This document shows, piece after piece, positions 7,648 through 16,155 of a stretch of DNA of 64,000 bases (the first letter of the stretch is position 1; each line of letters opens with the position of its first letter). The notes under the pieces are model-generated. The model did not search any database, had not been told where the DNA came from, and saw only the letters and a program-made list of their open reading frames with translations. The stretch lies in contig CADAFP010000027.1 in NCBI GenBank assembly GCA_902787185.1, forward strand, positions 1 through 64,000, written 5' to 3'. This stretch comes from an uncultured Bacteroidales bacterium. GTDB lineage: Bacteria; Bacteroidota; Bacteroidia; Bacteroidales; Muribaculaceae. Both the position numbers and the translations under genes were made by a program.

Positions 7648-7655
7648 TACCTTTG
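7648..7655 (+). promoter_or_regulatory. -7 box of a rightward promoter
   Basis: TACCTTTG, a consensus Bacteroidetes -7 element, lies 52 nt ahead of the gene at 7708. The region back to 7577 is very AT-rich and also holds the leftward promoter, so the two promoters diverge. Confidence 0.6.
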
Positions 7656-7707
7656 CGTAAACGAAACGGAGTATTGTGAGTCTAAAGGATAGAAAGGAGA
7701 AGGAACG

Positions 7708-8088
7708 ATGTCACGGAAGAGAAATAAGGGACTTGACCGGCGCGGCCAGCTGATGATGCTGATGTGGATGAGCATCTGGCTCGCTGGCTCGCTGTGGAGC
7801 GGCCTGCATGGCGGCAACGGTCTGTTAACGGCCATGTGGCATGGTTTCCTGGTTTTGGCCAGCTGCATGTGCCTCTTCCTGCTGGTGGGCTGCCTGCGTT
7901 CGTTGCCTGAGATGTGGCGCCATGAGTTGGAAAGGCAGGAGCGCGAAATCAGAGAGAAAGAGGAGCGCCGACGCGAGCTCTACAAGGAGTTGGACAGGAA
8001 GTACAAGGGTGTTGAATTGCCCGATGATCTGCTACGGGTTCCGAGAGAACCGTTCGACAATACTGGTTGTCCTGGTATCATGATGTAA
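7708..8088 (+). CDS. Two-helix membrane protein with coiled-coil tail
   Basis: The 126-residue protein has two membrane helices (about residues 14-33 and 40-63) and then a charged helical tail (ERQEREIREKEERRRELYKEL) likely to be a cytoplasmic coiled coil. It has its own promoter, a Shine-Dalgarno site (AAGGAG, 8 nt before the ATG) and a terminator, so it is expressed separately from the late operon. I do not recognise the family. As part of the moron it could be a superinfection-exclusion membrane protein or a partner of the leftward cassette; both are guesses. Confidence 0.55.
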   Translation: MSRKRNKGLDRRGQLMMLMWMSIWLAGSLWSGLHGGNGLLTAMWHGFLVLASCMCLFLLVGCLRSLPEMWRHELERQEREIREKEERRRELYKELDRKYKGVELPDDLLRVPREPFDNTGCPGIMM

Positions 8089-8115
8089 TCGAGGAATTTC
8101 CATATAATAATCGCA

Positions 8116-8146
8116 AACAAGGTGCTCGATGAGTTCCTTGTTTTTT
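8116..8146 (+). terminator. Rho-independent terminator after the moron
   Basis: AACAAGG pairs with CCTTGTT, with an inner CTC/GAG pairing, followed by TTTTTT. It closes the membrane-protein gene before the tape-measure promoter. Confidence 0.8.
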
Positions 8147-8152
8147 AGTCCT

Positions 8153-8182
8153 TTTGATATATATAACCGCCTTTTACCTTTG
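8153..8182 (+). promoter_or_regulatory. Promoter of the tape-measure gene
   Basis: TTTG, 18 nt, then TACCTTTG; the ATG follows 17 nt later. It would restart late transcription beyond the inserted moron. Confidence 0.65.
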
Positions 8183-8199
8183 CCATAAAAAAGAGAATT

Positions 8200-11100
8200 A
8201 TGGCAAAGTCGAGGTTGACACCGGATTATATTGAGTGGGTGATGTCGTTGAATGCCAACCAGGCATTGAGGGAAATCCACAAGGTTAATGAGCAGACGAA
8301 GGAGTTTGAGCGTCAGCAGAATGCTGCTCGTCAGGCAATCGTGAAGCTGGAGGCTGAGGGGAAGAAGTACTCGAAGGAGTGGCAGAACTTGAAGAAGTCT
8401 ATTGCAGATTACGGGGAAGCGATCAAGACGAACAATGAGAAACAGAAGCTACTGGAGAGCCGCCTGGATACAAGCCAAAAGACGGCGAATCAACTGAAAA
8501 AGCAGTTGAAGGCATTGCGTAATGAGCTCAACAGTACGTCGAAGGCTATTGACCCGAAGCGTTACAAGGATTTGTCTCGGGAGATTGACGAGACGCAACG
8601 TGCGTATTTGAGAGCCACTGGTGCATCTAGAGGATTCCTTGGCACGCTGATGTCTTTCTCGAAGATGAAGACTGTGATCAATGGCTTCTTTATGGGGATA
8701 GGTCAGCAACTGTCGATGGTTGTGCTGAACGGGTTCCGTGAGGGGGTGAATGTGATCATTGACTTTGAGAAGGCTAACAGCAAGCTGGCGGGTGTGCTGG
8801 GCTCGACGAAAGCGGGCATTGCGGGTTTGACTGACGAGGCTCGTCGGCTGGGTGCGACGACGGCCTACACTGCGAGCGAGGTGACGGGGCTGCAGGTTGA
8901 GCTGGCGAAGTTGGGATTTGAGCAGGGTCAGATCAAGGCTATGGAAGAAGCGATCCTCAAGTTTGCCCTGGCTGTTGACACCGACCTTGGGAGCGCCGCC
9001 AGCGTTGCCGGTGGTGCGTTGCGTGCTTTCGGTCTTGAAGCTGCAGATGCGGAGTCTGCCATGGCAACGTTGGCCATCGGCACGACAACGAGCGCATTGT
9101 CATTTAATGACTATGCTACCATGTTGAGCACCACTGCCCCGGTGGCTAAGGCCTTCGGTTTCACGCTTGAAGACACCGTGGCACTGATGGGTGCGTTAAA
9201 GAACGCCAATTTCGATGCCAGCAGTGCGGCTACTGCCACGCGCAATATCCTGTTGAATCTTGCCGACGGGAGCGGCAAGCTGGCCACTGCCCTGGGTGGA
9301 CCTGTAACCAATCTTGATGAGCTGGCAGCCGGACTGAAGAAATTGCAGGCCGAAGGCATCGACTTGGCCTCTGCCCTCGAACTGACCGACAAGCGCAGCG
9401 TTGCCGCCTTCGAGACGTTCATCAATAACGCCGATACTCTTACCACCCTCAGGCAAGGAGTCACTGACTGCACCGATGCCTTTAACGGCATGTATAAGGA
9501 GATGGGCGACAATACGCAGGGATCACTCAACATCCTTAAATCAACATTTGAGGGGCTTATACTTCGATTCTACGAGGGCAAGGGGGCGTTCAAGTCGTTT
9601 ATCGACATGCTCACTCAGCTCGTTCAGGGCATCAGCGATAGTATTGGGCAAGCCAATGGCCCAATAGAGTTGCTATTCACACTTCTCTCTCAATTATTAA
9701 AGTTTGTGGGGTGGATACTTTCGGGCATCTCTAAACTATCTGGAGTTATTTATGTCGCCACTGCAGCATGGGTGGGATATCGCATTGCGACCAGCGCCGT
9801 CATCGCCAAACTTAAAGAAAAGATTGCTCTGGTCAAGATTGACACACTTTTGACCAAAAGCAAAATCTTTTTAACCAAAGCGCTCACGGGCGCCAAATTA
9901 CTTCTCATTGCCGCATACGCAAAATTAAAAGGCAACATTGTACGAACAAATGCCGCCATGAAGGTCTTCAATACAACAACCAAGATGAACCCTATTGGTT
10001 TTCTTGTTGGAGCCCTCGCTACAGCCATTGCACTATTTGACGTATTCAGCAATAAGGCTGAAGAGGCCAAAGAAAAGACCGATGAACTCGCTGAGTCCAC
10101 GAAAAAATTGGAATGGCACGAAAGCGAGCATAACAAAACTCTGACTGACCAAAAAGTCAAGATTCGTGAACTTGTCCAAGTGGCAGAGGACGAAAGCTTG
10201 AGCAAGGAAAACAGACTGAAGGCTATCAAAGAGCTTAATAGGATATGCCCAGAATATAACGGTTATATCAACCAAGAAACTGGACTCTATATTGCCAACA
10301 AGAAGGCCCTTGACAAATATATAGAATCTCTCGAAAGGCGAATGCGTCTAGCCTACTATAAAGATGAATATGAAAAATACATAAGGGCCGAAGAAGAGGC
10401 GCGAACCAAGTTCCTAAAAGCCGAAATGGAGGTTCATAAACTCGCAAAAGAGAGGCAGTTTATAGCCACCAAATATGATCTCAACCCTGAGCAAGCAAAA
10501 GCCGTTTCTGGTAGCAACATGGCCTATGCTTCGCTTTCGATGGCTGCAAACGCATTAGAAAAAGCAAAGGCTGAGACTAAAGATTTTGAGAAAGTCATGA
10601 ACGCAGCCGGCTATAGCGTTGGCGAAGTTCTATCATCCTCAACTGATGCAATGGGCACCTTCAGCGAGAAGACAAATGGAGCGGCTGGGAAAGTAGATAA
10701 AATGAATACTGGCCTCTCCACCACTGTTGACCGGTTGAAGGAGATTAACGCTGAACTGAAGCAGTTGAGGAAGGCTGACCCGAAGACTGATGAGGAGTTC
10801 CAGCAGATCCAGGCTAAGATCAAGGCCTTGACCGAGGAGAAGAACAAGCTTATGGGGAAAGGTTCTAGGAGTTCTAGAAAAACTAGAGGCACTAGAGAAA
10901 CCGGTACATATAAGGAGGACAGTCTGGATGAAGTTACGGCCCCGCTTGACTTGAAGCATCAGAAAAACATGCTGGACCTGAACAAGCGGGAGGGAGAACT
11001 TGCTGAGGCTGACCTAATCATCAAAAAGGGTGAGGAAATCATCCGCTACGAACATGAGGTTGTTGCAGCGCTCCAGGACCTCGCCGAAAAGACTGATAAA

Positions 11101-12648
11101 ACTCATGCGAAGACTCTTGACAAAATCAAGAAGGAGCAGGCACAAAGTGAGGCTAATATCCTCTCGGCCCAGAAAGCCATCAACAATGCCCGAGTGTCGA
11201 AGGATGAGGAATATTACGGCAAACGCCTGGAAGCCGTTAAGGCTTATAATGACAGCATCCAAAGCGCCATGCAGATATGGCTTAACAAGGGTGTTATTCA
11301 AGAGGAGCAGGCCAACATCTACCGGCTCAATTCCACCCGTTTGCTGCACCAGCAAGAACTAAAGGAACTACAGCAACACCTGACCGAAATCGGCCAGAAA
11401 GATTATTATACCGCCGAGCAGCGCAAGAAGATTCAGGAAGACCTGAACAAACAGATTGCCGCCAAGAACCGTGAACTGATGGCCGACGTTTCCTCTATTC
11501 AGCAGAAGGTTGCTGAGATGACGCAGGACCCGGTGGGGTTGGAGGGGTTAGAAAGGAATCTGGAGCGCGAGAAGGCGGCTGTGACGGCGGCGTATAATGC
11601 GATGATCAGTGTTGCGAAGCAGAATGGGCTGGAGACTGAGGAGCTGGAGCGTCAAAAGCAGGCAAAGCTGCGTGACCTGGAGTTTGAACACCAACAGGAA
11701 CTGTGGGGAATCCGTGAGCAGTTGGGGTTATCGTGGCAGGATGAATATGACCGAGAGTTGGCCCAATATCAGAAGCTGAAGGATGATGAGCTGATATCGG
11801 AGAAGGAGTTCCAGAAGAAGAAACAGGAGCTGCAGGCTCAGAATGTGCAGCGGTATTTTGACTACTACAGTGGGGCTGCTAGCTCGATGTTCGGCGCGCT
11901 GCAGCAGGCTGAGCTTGACCAGAGTGAGGCGAAGTATGACGAGCTGATCCGCCAGGCGGAGAACAATGGTGAGGACACTGCTGCGCTTGAAGAGGAGAAG
12001 GAGAACAAGAAGCTTGAGATCCAGAAGAAGTATGCTGACGTGAATTTTGCTATCAAGGTGAGTCAGATTGTGGCTGACACTGCTGTGGCTATCATGAAGG
12101 CGTTTGCTGACATGGGGCCGATTGGTGGTGCGATTGCTGCTGCGATGCTGACGGCGACTGGTGTGGCGCAGGTGATTACGGCCAAGGCTGAGCGTGACAA
12201 GGTGAAGCGACTGCAGCCGAAGAGTGGTGCTGGTCAGGCGATGGGTACTGCGGAAAGGGTGCTGAGCGGCTACAGTGAGGGCGGCTACACGGGCGACGGG
12301 CGACGGCTTGAGGTGGCGGGCGTTGTGCACCGTGGTGAGTATGTTGTGCCGCAGCCTATCATGGGTGACCCTCGTGTGGTGGATGCTGTGGGGGTGATTG
12401 AGGCGATCAGGCGGCAGCGGCGTGGGTTACCGTGGCAGAGCCCCGGTCCACGTGACAGTGCTGCGGGCTTTGCTGAGGGCGGCTACACGGGCGGCGGTGG
12501 TGGAGAGAATCTGGCTGCTGTGGCTGCTGAGTTGCGGGGTGCTCTTGAGGCGGCGCGTAACCTGCGGGCGTATATTGTGTACCAGGACATCGAGCGTGCT
12601 GGTGAGGTGCTGACGAGTGCGCGGGCTCCGTTCACGAGGAAATCATAG
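8200..12648 (+). CDS. Phage tail tape measure protein
   Basis: The 1482-residue protein has an N-terminal coiled coil (residues 1-140), a TP901-type tape-measure domain (about 150-450; ITDEARRLGATTAYTASEV-like), a long helical middle and hydrophobic segments (near 595-615 and 1290-1330). The C terminus carries two EGGYTG motifs, the first followed by a HRGEYVVPQ segment typical of the family. It sets tail length and may form a membrane channel during DNA entry. The part from about 9660 to 10720 is more AT-rich than both flanks, which suggests a mosaic exchange. One copy of the phage hairpin repeat lies in frame at 12429-12457. Confidence 0.9.
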   Translation: MAKSRLTPDYIEWVMSLNANQALREIHKVNEQTKEFERQQNAARQAIVKLEAEGKKYSKEWQNLKKSIADYGEAIKTNNEKQKLLESRLDTSQKTANQLKKQLKALRNELNSTSKAIDPKRYKDLSREIDETQRAYLRATGASRGFLGTLMSFSKMKTVINGFFMGIGQQLSMVVLNGFREGVNVIIDFEKANSKLAGVLGSTKAGIAGLTDEARRLGATTAYTASEVTGLQVELAKLGFEQGQIKAMEEAILKFALAVDTDLGSAASVAGGALRAFGLEAADAESAMATLAIGTTTSALSFNDYATMLSTTAPVAKAFGFTLEDTVALMGALKNANFDASSAATATRNILLNLADGSGKLATALGGPVTNLDELAAGLKKLQAEGIDLASALELTDKRSVAAFETFINNADTLTTLRQGVTDCTDAFNGMYKEMGDNTQGSLNILKSTFEGLILRFYEGKGAFKSFIDMLTQLVQGISDSIGQANGPIELLFTLLSQLLKFVGWILSGISKLSGVIYVATAAWVGYRIATSAVIAKLKEKIALVKIDTLLTKSKIFLTKALTGAKLLLIAAYAKLKGNIVRTNAAMKVFNTTTKMNPIGFLVGALATAIALFDVFSNKAEEAKEKTDELAESTKKLEWHESEHNKTLTDQKVKIRELVQVAEDESLSKENRLKAIKELNRICPEYNGYINQETGLYIANKKALDKYIESLERRMRLAYYKDEYEKYIRAEEEARTKFLKAEMEVHKLAKERQFIATKYDLNPEQAKAVSGSNMAYASLSMAANALEKAKAETKDFEKVMNAAGYSVGEVLSSSTDAMGTFSEKTNGAAGKVDKMNTGLSTTVDRLKEINAELKQLRKADPKTDEEFQQIQAKIKALTEEKNKLMGKGSRSSRKTRGTRETGTYKEDSLDEVTAPLDLKHQKNMLDLNKREGELAEADLIIKKGEEIIRYEHEVVAALQDLAEKTDKTHAKTLDKIKKEQAQSEANILSAQKAINNARVSKDEEYYGKRLEAVKAYNDSIQSAMQIWLNKGVIQEEQANIYRLNSTRLLHQQELKELQQHLTEIGQKDYYTAEQRKKIQEDLNKQIAAKNRELMADVSSIQQKVAEMTQDPVGLEGLERNLEREKAAVTAAYNAMISVAKQNGLETEELERQKQAKLRDLEFEHQQELWGIREQLGLSWQDEYDRELAQYQKLKDDELISEKEFQKKKQELQAQNVQRYFDYYSGAASSMFGALQQAELDQSEAKYDELIRQAENNGEDTAALEEEKENKKLEIQKKYADVNFAIKVSQIVADTAVAIMKAFADMGPIGGAIAAAMLTATGVAQVITAKAERDKVKRLQPKSGAGQAMGTAERVLSGYSEGGYTGDGRRLEVAGVVHRGEYVVPQPIMGDPRVVDAVGVIEAIRRQRRGLPWQSPGPRDSAAGFAEGGYTGGGGGENLAAVAAELRGALEAARNLRAYIVYQDIERAGEVLTSARAPFTRKS
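12429..12457 (+). repeat. Hairpin repeat copy inside the tape-measure gene, copy 5
   Basis: The same CCGTGGC/GCCCCGG unit as the intergenic copies, here translated in frame as LPWQSPGPRDS between the two EGGYTG motifs. Confidence 0.8.
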
Positions 12649-12657
12649 ACTGTAGAT

Positions 12658-14697
12658 ATGCTGAAGATTGAGACTAACAGGGGTGTGCTTGACCTGAGGG
12701 GTGACTTGTCGCTGCAGGTGGAGGAGAAGTCGCCGGTGATGAATGAGCGCGGTAGCCAGTCGCTGCCGGTGACGCTGCCGCCGACGCCAAGGAACATGCT
12801 GCTGACGGGTTTTGCCCACCGGCTGGATGGTGCGACGGCGCCGATGAGCGGTGACAAGTCGTGTGTGGTGAGTGACGGTGTGTACTGGCGGCGCGGCATC
12901 CTGAACCTGGTGAGCGCGAGCCGTCGGGACGGTGTGACGCTGAATGTGGGGTTTGACAACTCGGAGGCTTATGAGGCGTGGAAGAAGCGGAAGCTGAACG
13001 AGGTGACGAATGCCTTCATCGGCGACGGCACGGTGGGGACGCTGAAGTCGCTGATGCAGGCGGCATACACGGCGGGTGACGGAGGCGATTATGCGGTGTT
13101 CCCGATAGCTGTGGAGCGTGAGGAAATCTCGGGCAATAGCGGGAACACCATCTACTGGGGTGTTTTGAACCGTGTGGAGAACGGGGCGCTGGTGTTCCCC
13201 GCCTCACAGGTGCAGCCTGTGGACGGGGTGATGACGACTGTGACGCTGCCTGACGGTTATGGTGTGACGCCGTTCCTGTATGTGTGGCGTGTGCTGGAGT
13301 TGGTGTTTGCTGACCTTGGTTATGAGGTAGAGTCGAATCCGTTCAAGGGGTCGGCCGCCGGTGACCTGGCAAAGGTGGTGTTGCTGAACAATGTGGCTGA
13401 CGCGCTGTGCACGGGTGTGCTGAAATACAGCGACATCCTGCCTGACTGTGAGGTGCAGGCGCTGCTGCAGGCGCTGTATGTGCGCTTTGGGCTGGTATAT
13501 CTGTTGAACCAGGACACGCGGCGTGTGCGTCTGGAACTGATCCGGGACATCATCACGAAGTCCCCGGGGCTGGACATCACGAGTGCGATGTCGGAGTGGC
13601 CGACTGTAACCTATGAGGCCCGCAAACAGTTGAAACTGTCGGCGAAGACGAGCCTCTACAATGCGGCCCCGACCAACGAACGTCTGGAGGACTATGCGAA
13701 AGGCATCCAGTTGGCGGGACTGACAACTGTGGACGAACGTGCTCCCGGGGACCAGATATCGTCGGCGTTGCTGCTGGAGCGTGCCACGGGAAAACTCTAC
13801 AAGTGGGACTCGACGAACAAGGCTTACACTGACAGCGTGAGCGGTTTCTTCAACTGGGACCCGCAGACCGAGGGGGTTGAAACGACGGAGCTCTCAAGTG
13901 AGGATGAGTGTGTGCCGATGCTGTGGGTCGATGACGTCTATCTTCCCGGCTACATCACAGGAGCAACGCACCGCCATTCCTACATCAAGGGGCGCGAGAG
14001 CGAGAAGGAGGAGAACGAGACGCCGTTGGCGTTTGTCATCTCCTACGGCCAGCGCGGTCGCATCAGTCCGCCTGGCGATGCCCAGGGCGAACACCTCTCC
14101 TTGCTCTTCCAGTGGGATGACGGCCTGTATGCCCGCTTTTGGTCGGGTTATGATGATATCCTGCGCCGTGCCTTCAACAAGGTTGAACTGGATGCACGCC
14201 TTACAATGCCTGAGCTGCTGAGTCTAGATCTGCTGCAGCCTGTTACGTTGCAAGGGCAACGTCTGTTGATTGATGGGTTTAACTACCTGTTGCCTGCATC
14301 ACGGTGCCTTGAGGTCAATATCACCATGCGCACCATCCGGCCCATGGGAGACATGGTTGAGGAACAAACCGTACCTCCTATAGGTCCCTCTACCCAGACA
14401 TGGCGCTGGGTTTATCAGGGTGACAATTTTGACCAACAGCTCGCAAGACAGTTGCCCAGCGTGGCACAACAGTACGGAGGTTCACCAACTTTTGTCCGTG
14501 CCGAGGGTGATGAGGGATGGGCCAACGACGACTTCTTCCTTGACCCACCTACGGAATCAGGGACTGTTGTGCGCGACTATGAAGGCATCGCTGTGTACAG
14601 CGTGCTTGAGACAGACGACGGTTCAGGCCGCCCTCATTATATTGAGATTAACTGGCCTTTCCAATACCAGGCATGGTTTGAGGCCGTGTTCTGCTGA
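12658..14697 (+). CDS. Phage tail or baseplate protein
   Basis: The 679-residue protein directly follows the tape measure (9-nt gap). Its first 200 residues are beta-rich, starting LKIETNRGVLDLRGD, and include a VSASRRDGVTLNVGF stretch. The position after the tape measure is that of distal-tail or baseplate-hub proteins, and Bacteroidetes phages often have a large protein of this kind here. No specific domain is recognised. From about 13620 the codon use shifts slightly, but the frame is unbroken. Confidence 0.55.
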   Translation: MLKIETNRGVLDLRGDLSLQVEEKSPVMNERGSQSLPVTLPPTPRNMLLTGFAHRLDGATAPMSGDKSCVVSDGVYWRRGILNLVSASRRDGVTLNVGFDNSEAYEAWKKRKLNEVTNAFIGDGTVGTLKSLMQAAYTAGDGGDYAVFPIAVEREEISGNSGNTIYWGVLNRVENGALVFPASQVQPVDGVMTTVTLPDGYGVTPFLYVWRVLELVFADLGYEVESNPFKGSAAGDLAKVVLLNNVADALCTGVLKYSDILPDCEVQALLQALYVRFGLVYLLNQDTRRVRLELIRDIITKSPGLDITSAMSEWPTVTYEARKQLKLSAKTSLYNAAPTNERLEDYAKGIQLAGLTTVDERAPGDQISSALLLERATGKLYKWDSTNKAYTDSVSGFFNWDPQTEGVETTELSSEDECVPMLWVDDVYLPGYITGATHRHSYIKGRESEKEENETPLAFVISYGQRGRISPPGDAQGEHLSLLFQWDDGLYARFWSGYDDILRRAFNKVELDARLTMPELLSLDLLQPVTLQGQRLLIDGFNYLLPASRCLEVNITMRTIRPMGDMVEEQTVPPIGPSTQTWRWVYQGDNFDQQLARQLPSVAQQYGGSPTFVRAEGDEGWANDDFFLDPPTESGTVVRDYEGIAVYSVLETDDGSGRPHYIEINWPFQYQAWFEAVFC

Positions 14698-14749
14698 TGG
14701 CGAAAAAGCAGTCCTTTGTGTACAGCGTTTTTATCGCAAACTTTGCACT

Positions 14750-14956
14750 ATGAATAACAATGTCACTATAGCGCCGCAGGTGAGCGACTCCCCTAGCCTC
14801 TTTGAGGTATGGAGAGAGTCGCACATTGGAGGCTATCGGGACTTTGTCGATTTCATTACCAGGCCGTCCGGTGAACGTTCCCGCTTCTTGATGACCGTTC
14901 AGGTCACTGGCGCGTTCCACGGCAGCCTATTGTATAACCAGGTAACGACAGGATAA
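14750..14956 (+). CDS. Small phage tail-region protein
   Basis: This 68-residue ORF starts at the ATG at 14750. Its stop overlaps the next start as TAATG, which supports real translation and coupling. The protein has no signal or membrane segment; the middle contains HIGGYRDFVDFI. A promoter-like pair (TTTG at 14715, AAACTTTG at 14738) sits just before the ATG, which would give an almost leaderless message. Function unknown. Confidence 0.5.
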   Translation: MNNNVTIAPQVSDSPSLFEVWRESHIGGYRDFVDFITRPSGERSRFLMTVQVTGAFHGSLLYNQVTTG

Positions 14957-16143
14957 TGCCCAGCAATGCCATCACACTGACACCCTCTGCAAGTGGACAC
15001 GCCTTCACCCGCAATCCACTCTGGCTCTCGATGCCGGGGGCGGGGCAGCGCGTGTTCTCCATCTACGGCCAGGGATATACCAGTGAGCATCCTGCTTATA
15101 CGGGCGAGGTTACGGCACCGGCGGTCATCAACCTGGCCGAATTCCTTGAGGCAATCATTCCGGCCATCGGGGATCCTGGGGAACAGGGAGCGATAATCAG
15201 CTACGGGTTGCAGGACGGCACGGTCACTATAGCGGTTGACGACGGCTCGCAGGAGCCGACAACGATGCAGATCATCGCACACCAGGGTGGAGTGTCCAAG
15301 CAGAATTACCGAAAACTCATCCAGGCGAATACCGACATATTCGCAGCGCGTTTCCTTAATCCCGCCTGCAACTTCTTCCTCACCACGCGCACTCATGACT
15401 GGCGCCTCAATATCAAAGAGACAGAGCTTTATCCGCTTGTGTTCTTTTATCCGGAGCGGGGGGCTCTCGCTGTTCGCGATATCGTTAGTGGCTATACGGT
15501 CAACGTGCCAGCTGTTAACAATAATGTTGACTACCATGGCAAGCTGTGCAGCCTTGATCTAAAAGCAGCAAGGAATTACTTTCTGGGACAGTGCGGTGTG
15601 ATTGCCAGCGCCTTTGATGTGCTCTTCGATGAAGAACCCGCTGCGCGTATCGCCATCCAGGAGGCACGGCCGCAACGTGAACGCTATCGGCTCAAATTCC
15701 GGAACAGCTTCGGCGCATTTGAGTGCGTGGAGTTGACCGGTAACGCACAAGTGGAACCCGTATTCAACGGAGATCAAGAGGAGCAGAAGTATAGGCGATA
15801 CATGGCCGACATCGATGACTTTGCCACCGAACGGCAGCGAGAGGAGGTGACTACTGTCATCAACGTCTCAACCGGCTACAAAACCAACGAGGAACTGCGC
15901 TTCATTCTTGACGCCATCGCCAGCGATGAGATTTACCTGCTTGACGTGGCCAGCGACCCCATCAAGGTCATCGTCACGGCCGAGGAACTCACCTACGACC
16001 ATCGCCCGAACGGCCCACAAGCGTTCAACCTGAAGATTACTCCAGTTGATGGAGATACCTGTATCACTCAGGAACTGGTTGGGGGAGCGGTCACTTCACG
16101 AGGTGGCGTGTTCTCGGAAGAGTTCAGTGAAGAATTTGACTAA
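14956..16143 (+). CDS. Phage tail/baseplate protein of unknown function
   Basis: The 395-residue, beta-rich soluble protein is translationally coupled to the small upstream gene by TAATG. It begins with SNAITLTPSASGHAFTRNP and ends with a short acidic repeat (EEFSEEF). Repeated beta segments and a late DHRPNGPQAFNLKITP stretch suggest a baseplate or distal-tail component, by analogy with position. I recognise no family. The next gene (fibre) starts 12 nt later. Confidence 0.5.
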   Translation: MPSNAITLTPSASGHAFTRNPLWLSMPGAGQRVFSIYGQGYTSEHPAYTGEVTAPAVINLAEFLEAIIPAIGDPGEQGAIISYGLQDGTVTIAVDDGSQEPTTMQIIAHQGGVSKQNYRKLIQANTDIFAARFLNPACNFFLTTRTHDWRLNIKETELYPLVFFYPERGALAVRDIVSGYTVNVPAVNNNVDYHGKLCSLDLKAARNYFLGQCGVIASAFDVLFDEEPAARIAIQEARPQRERYRLKFRNSFGAFECVELTGNAQVEPVFNGDQEEQKYRRYMADIDDFATERQREEVTTVINVSTGYKTNEELRFILDAIASDEIYLLDVASDPIKVIVTAEELTYDHRPNGPQAFNLKITPVDGDTCITQELVGGAVTSRGGVFSEEFSEEFD

Positions 16144-16155
16144 AAAACCATACTT

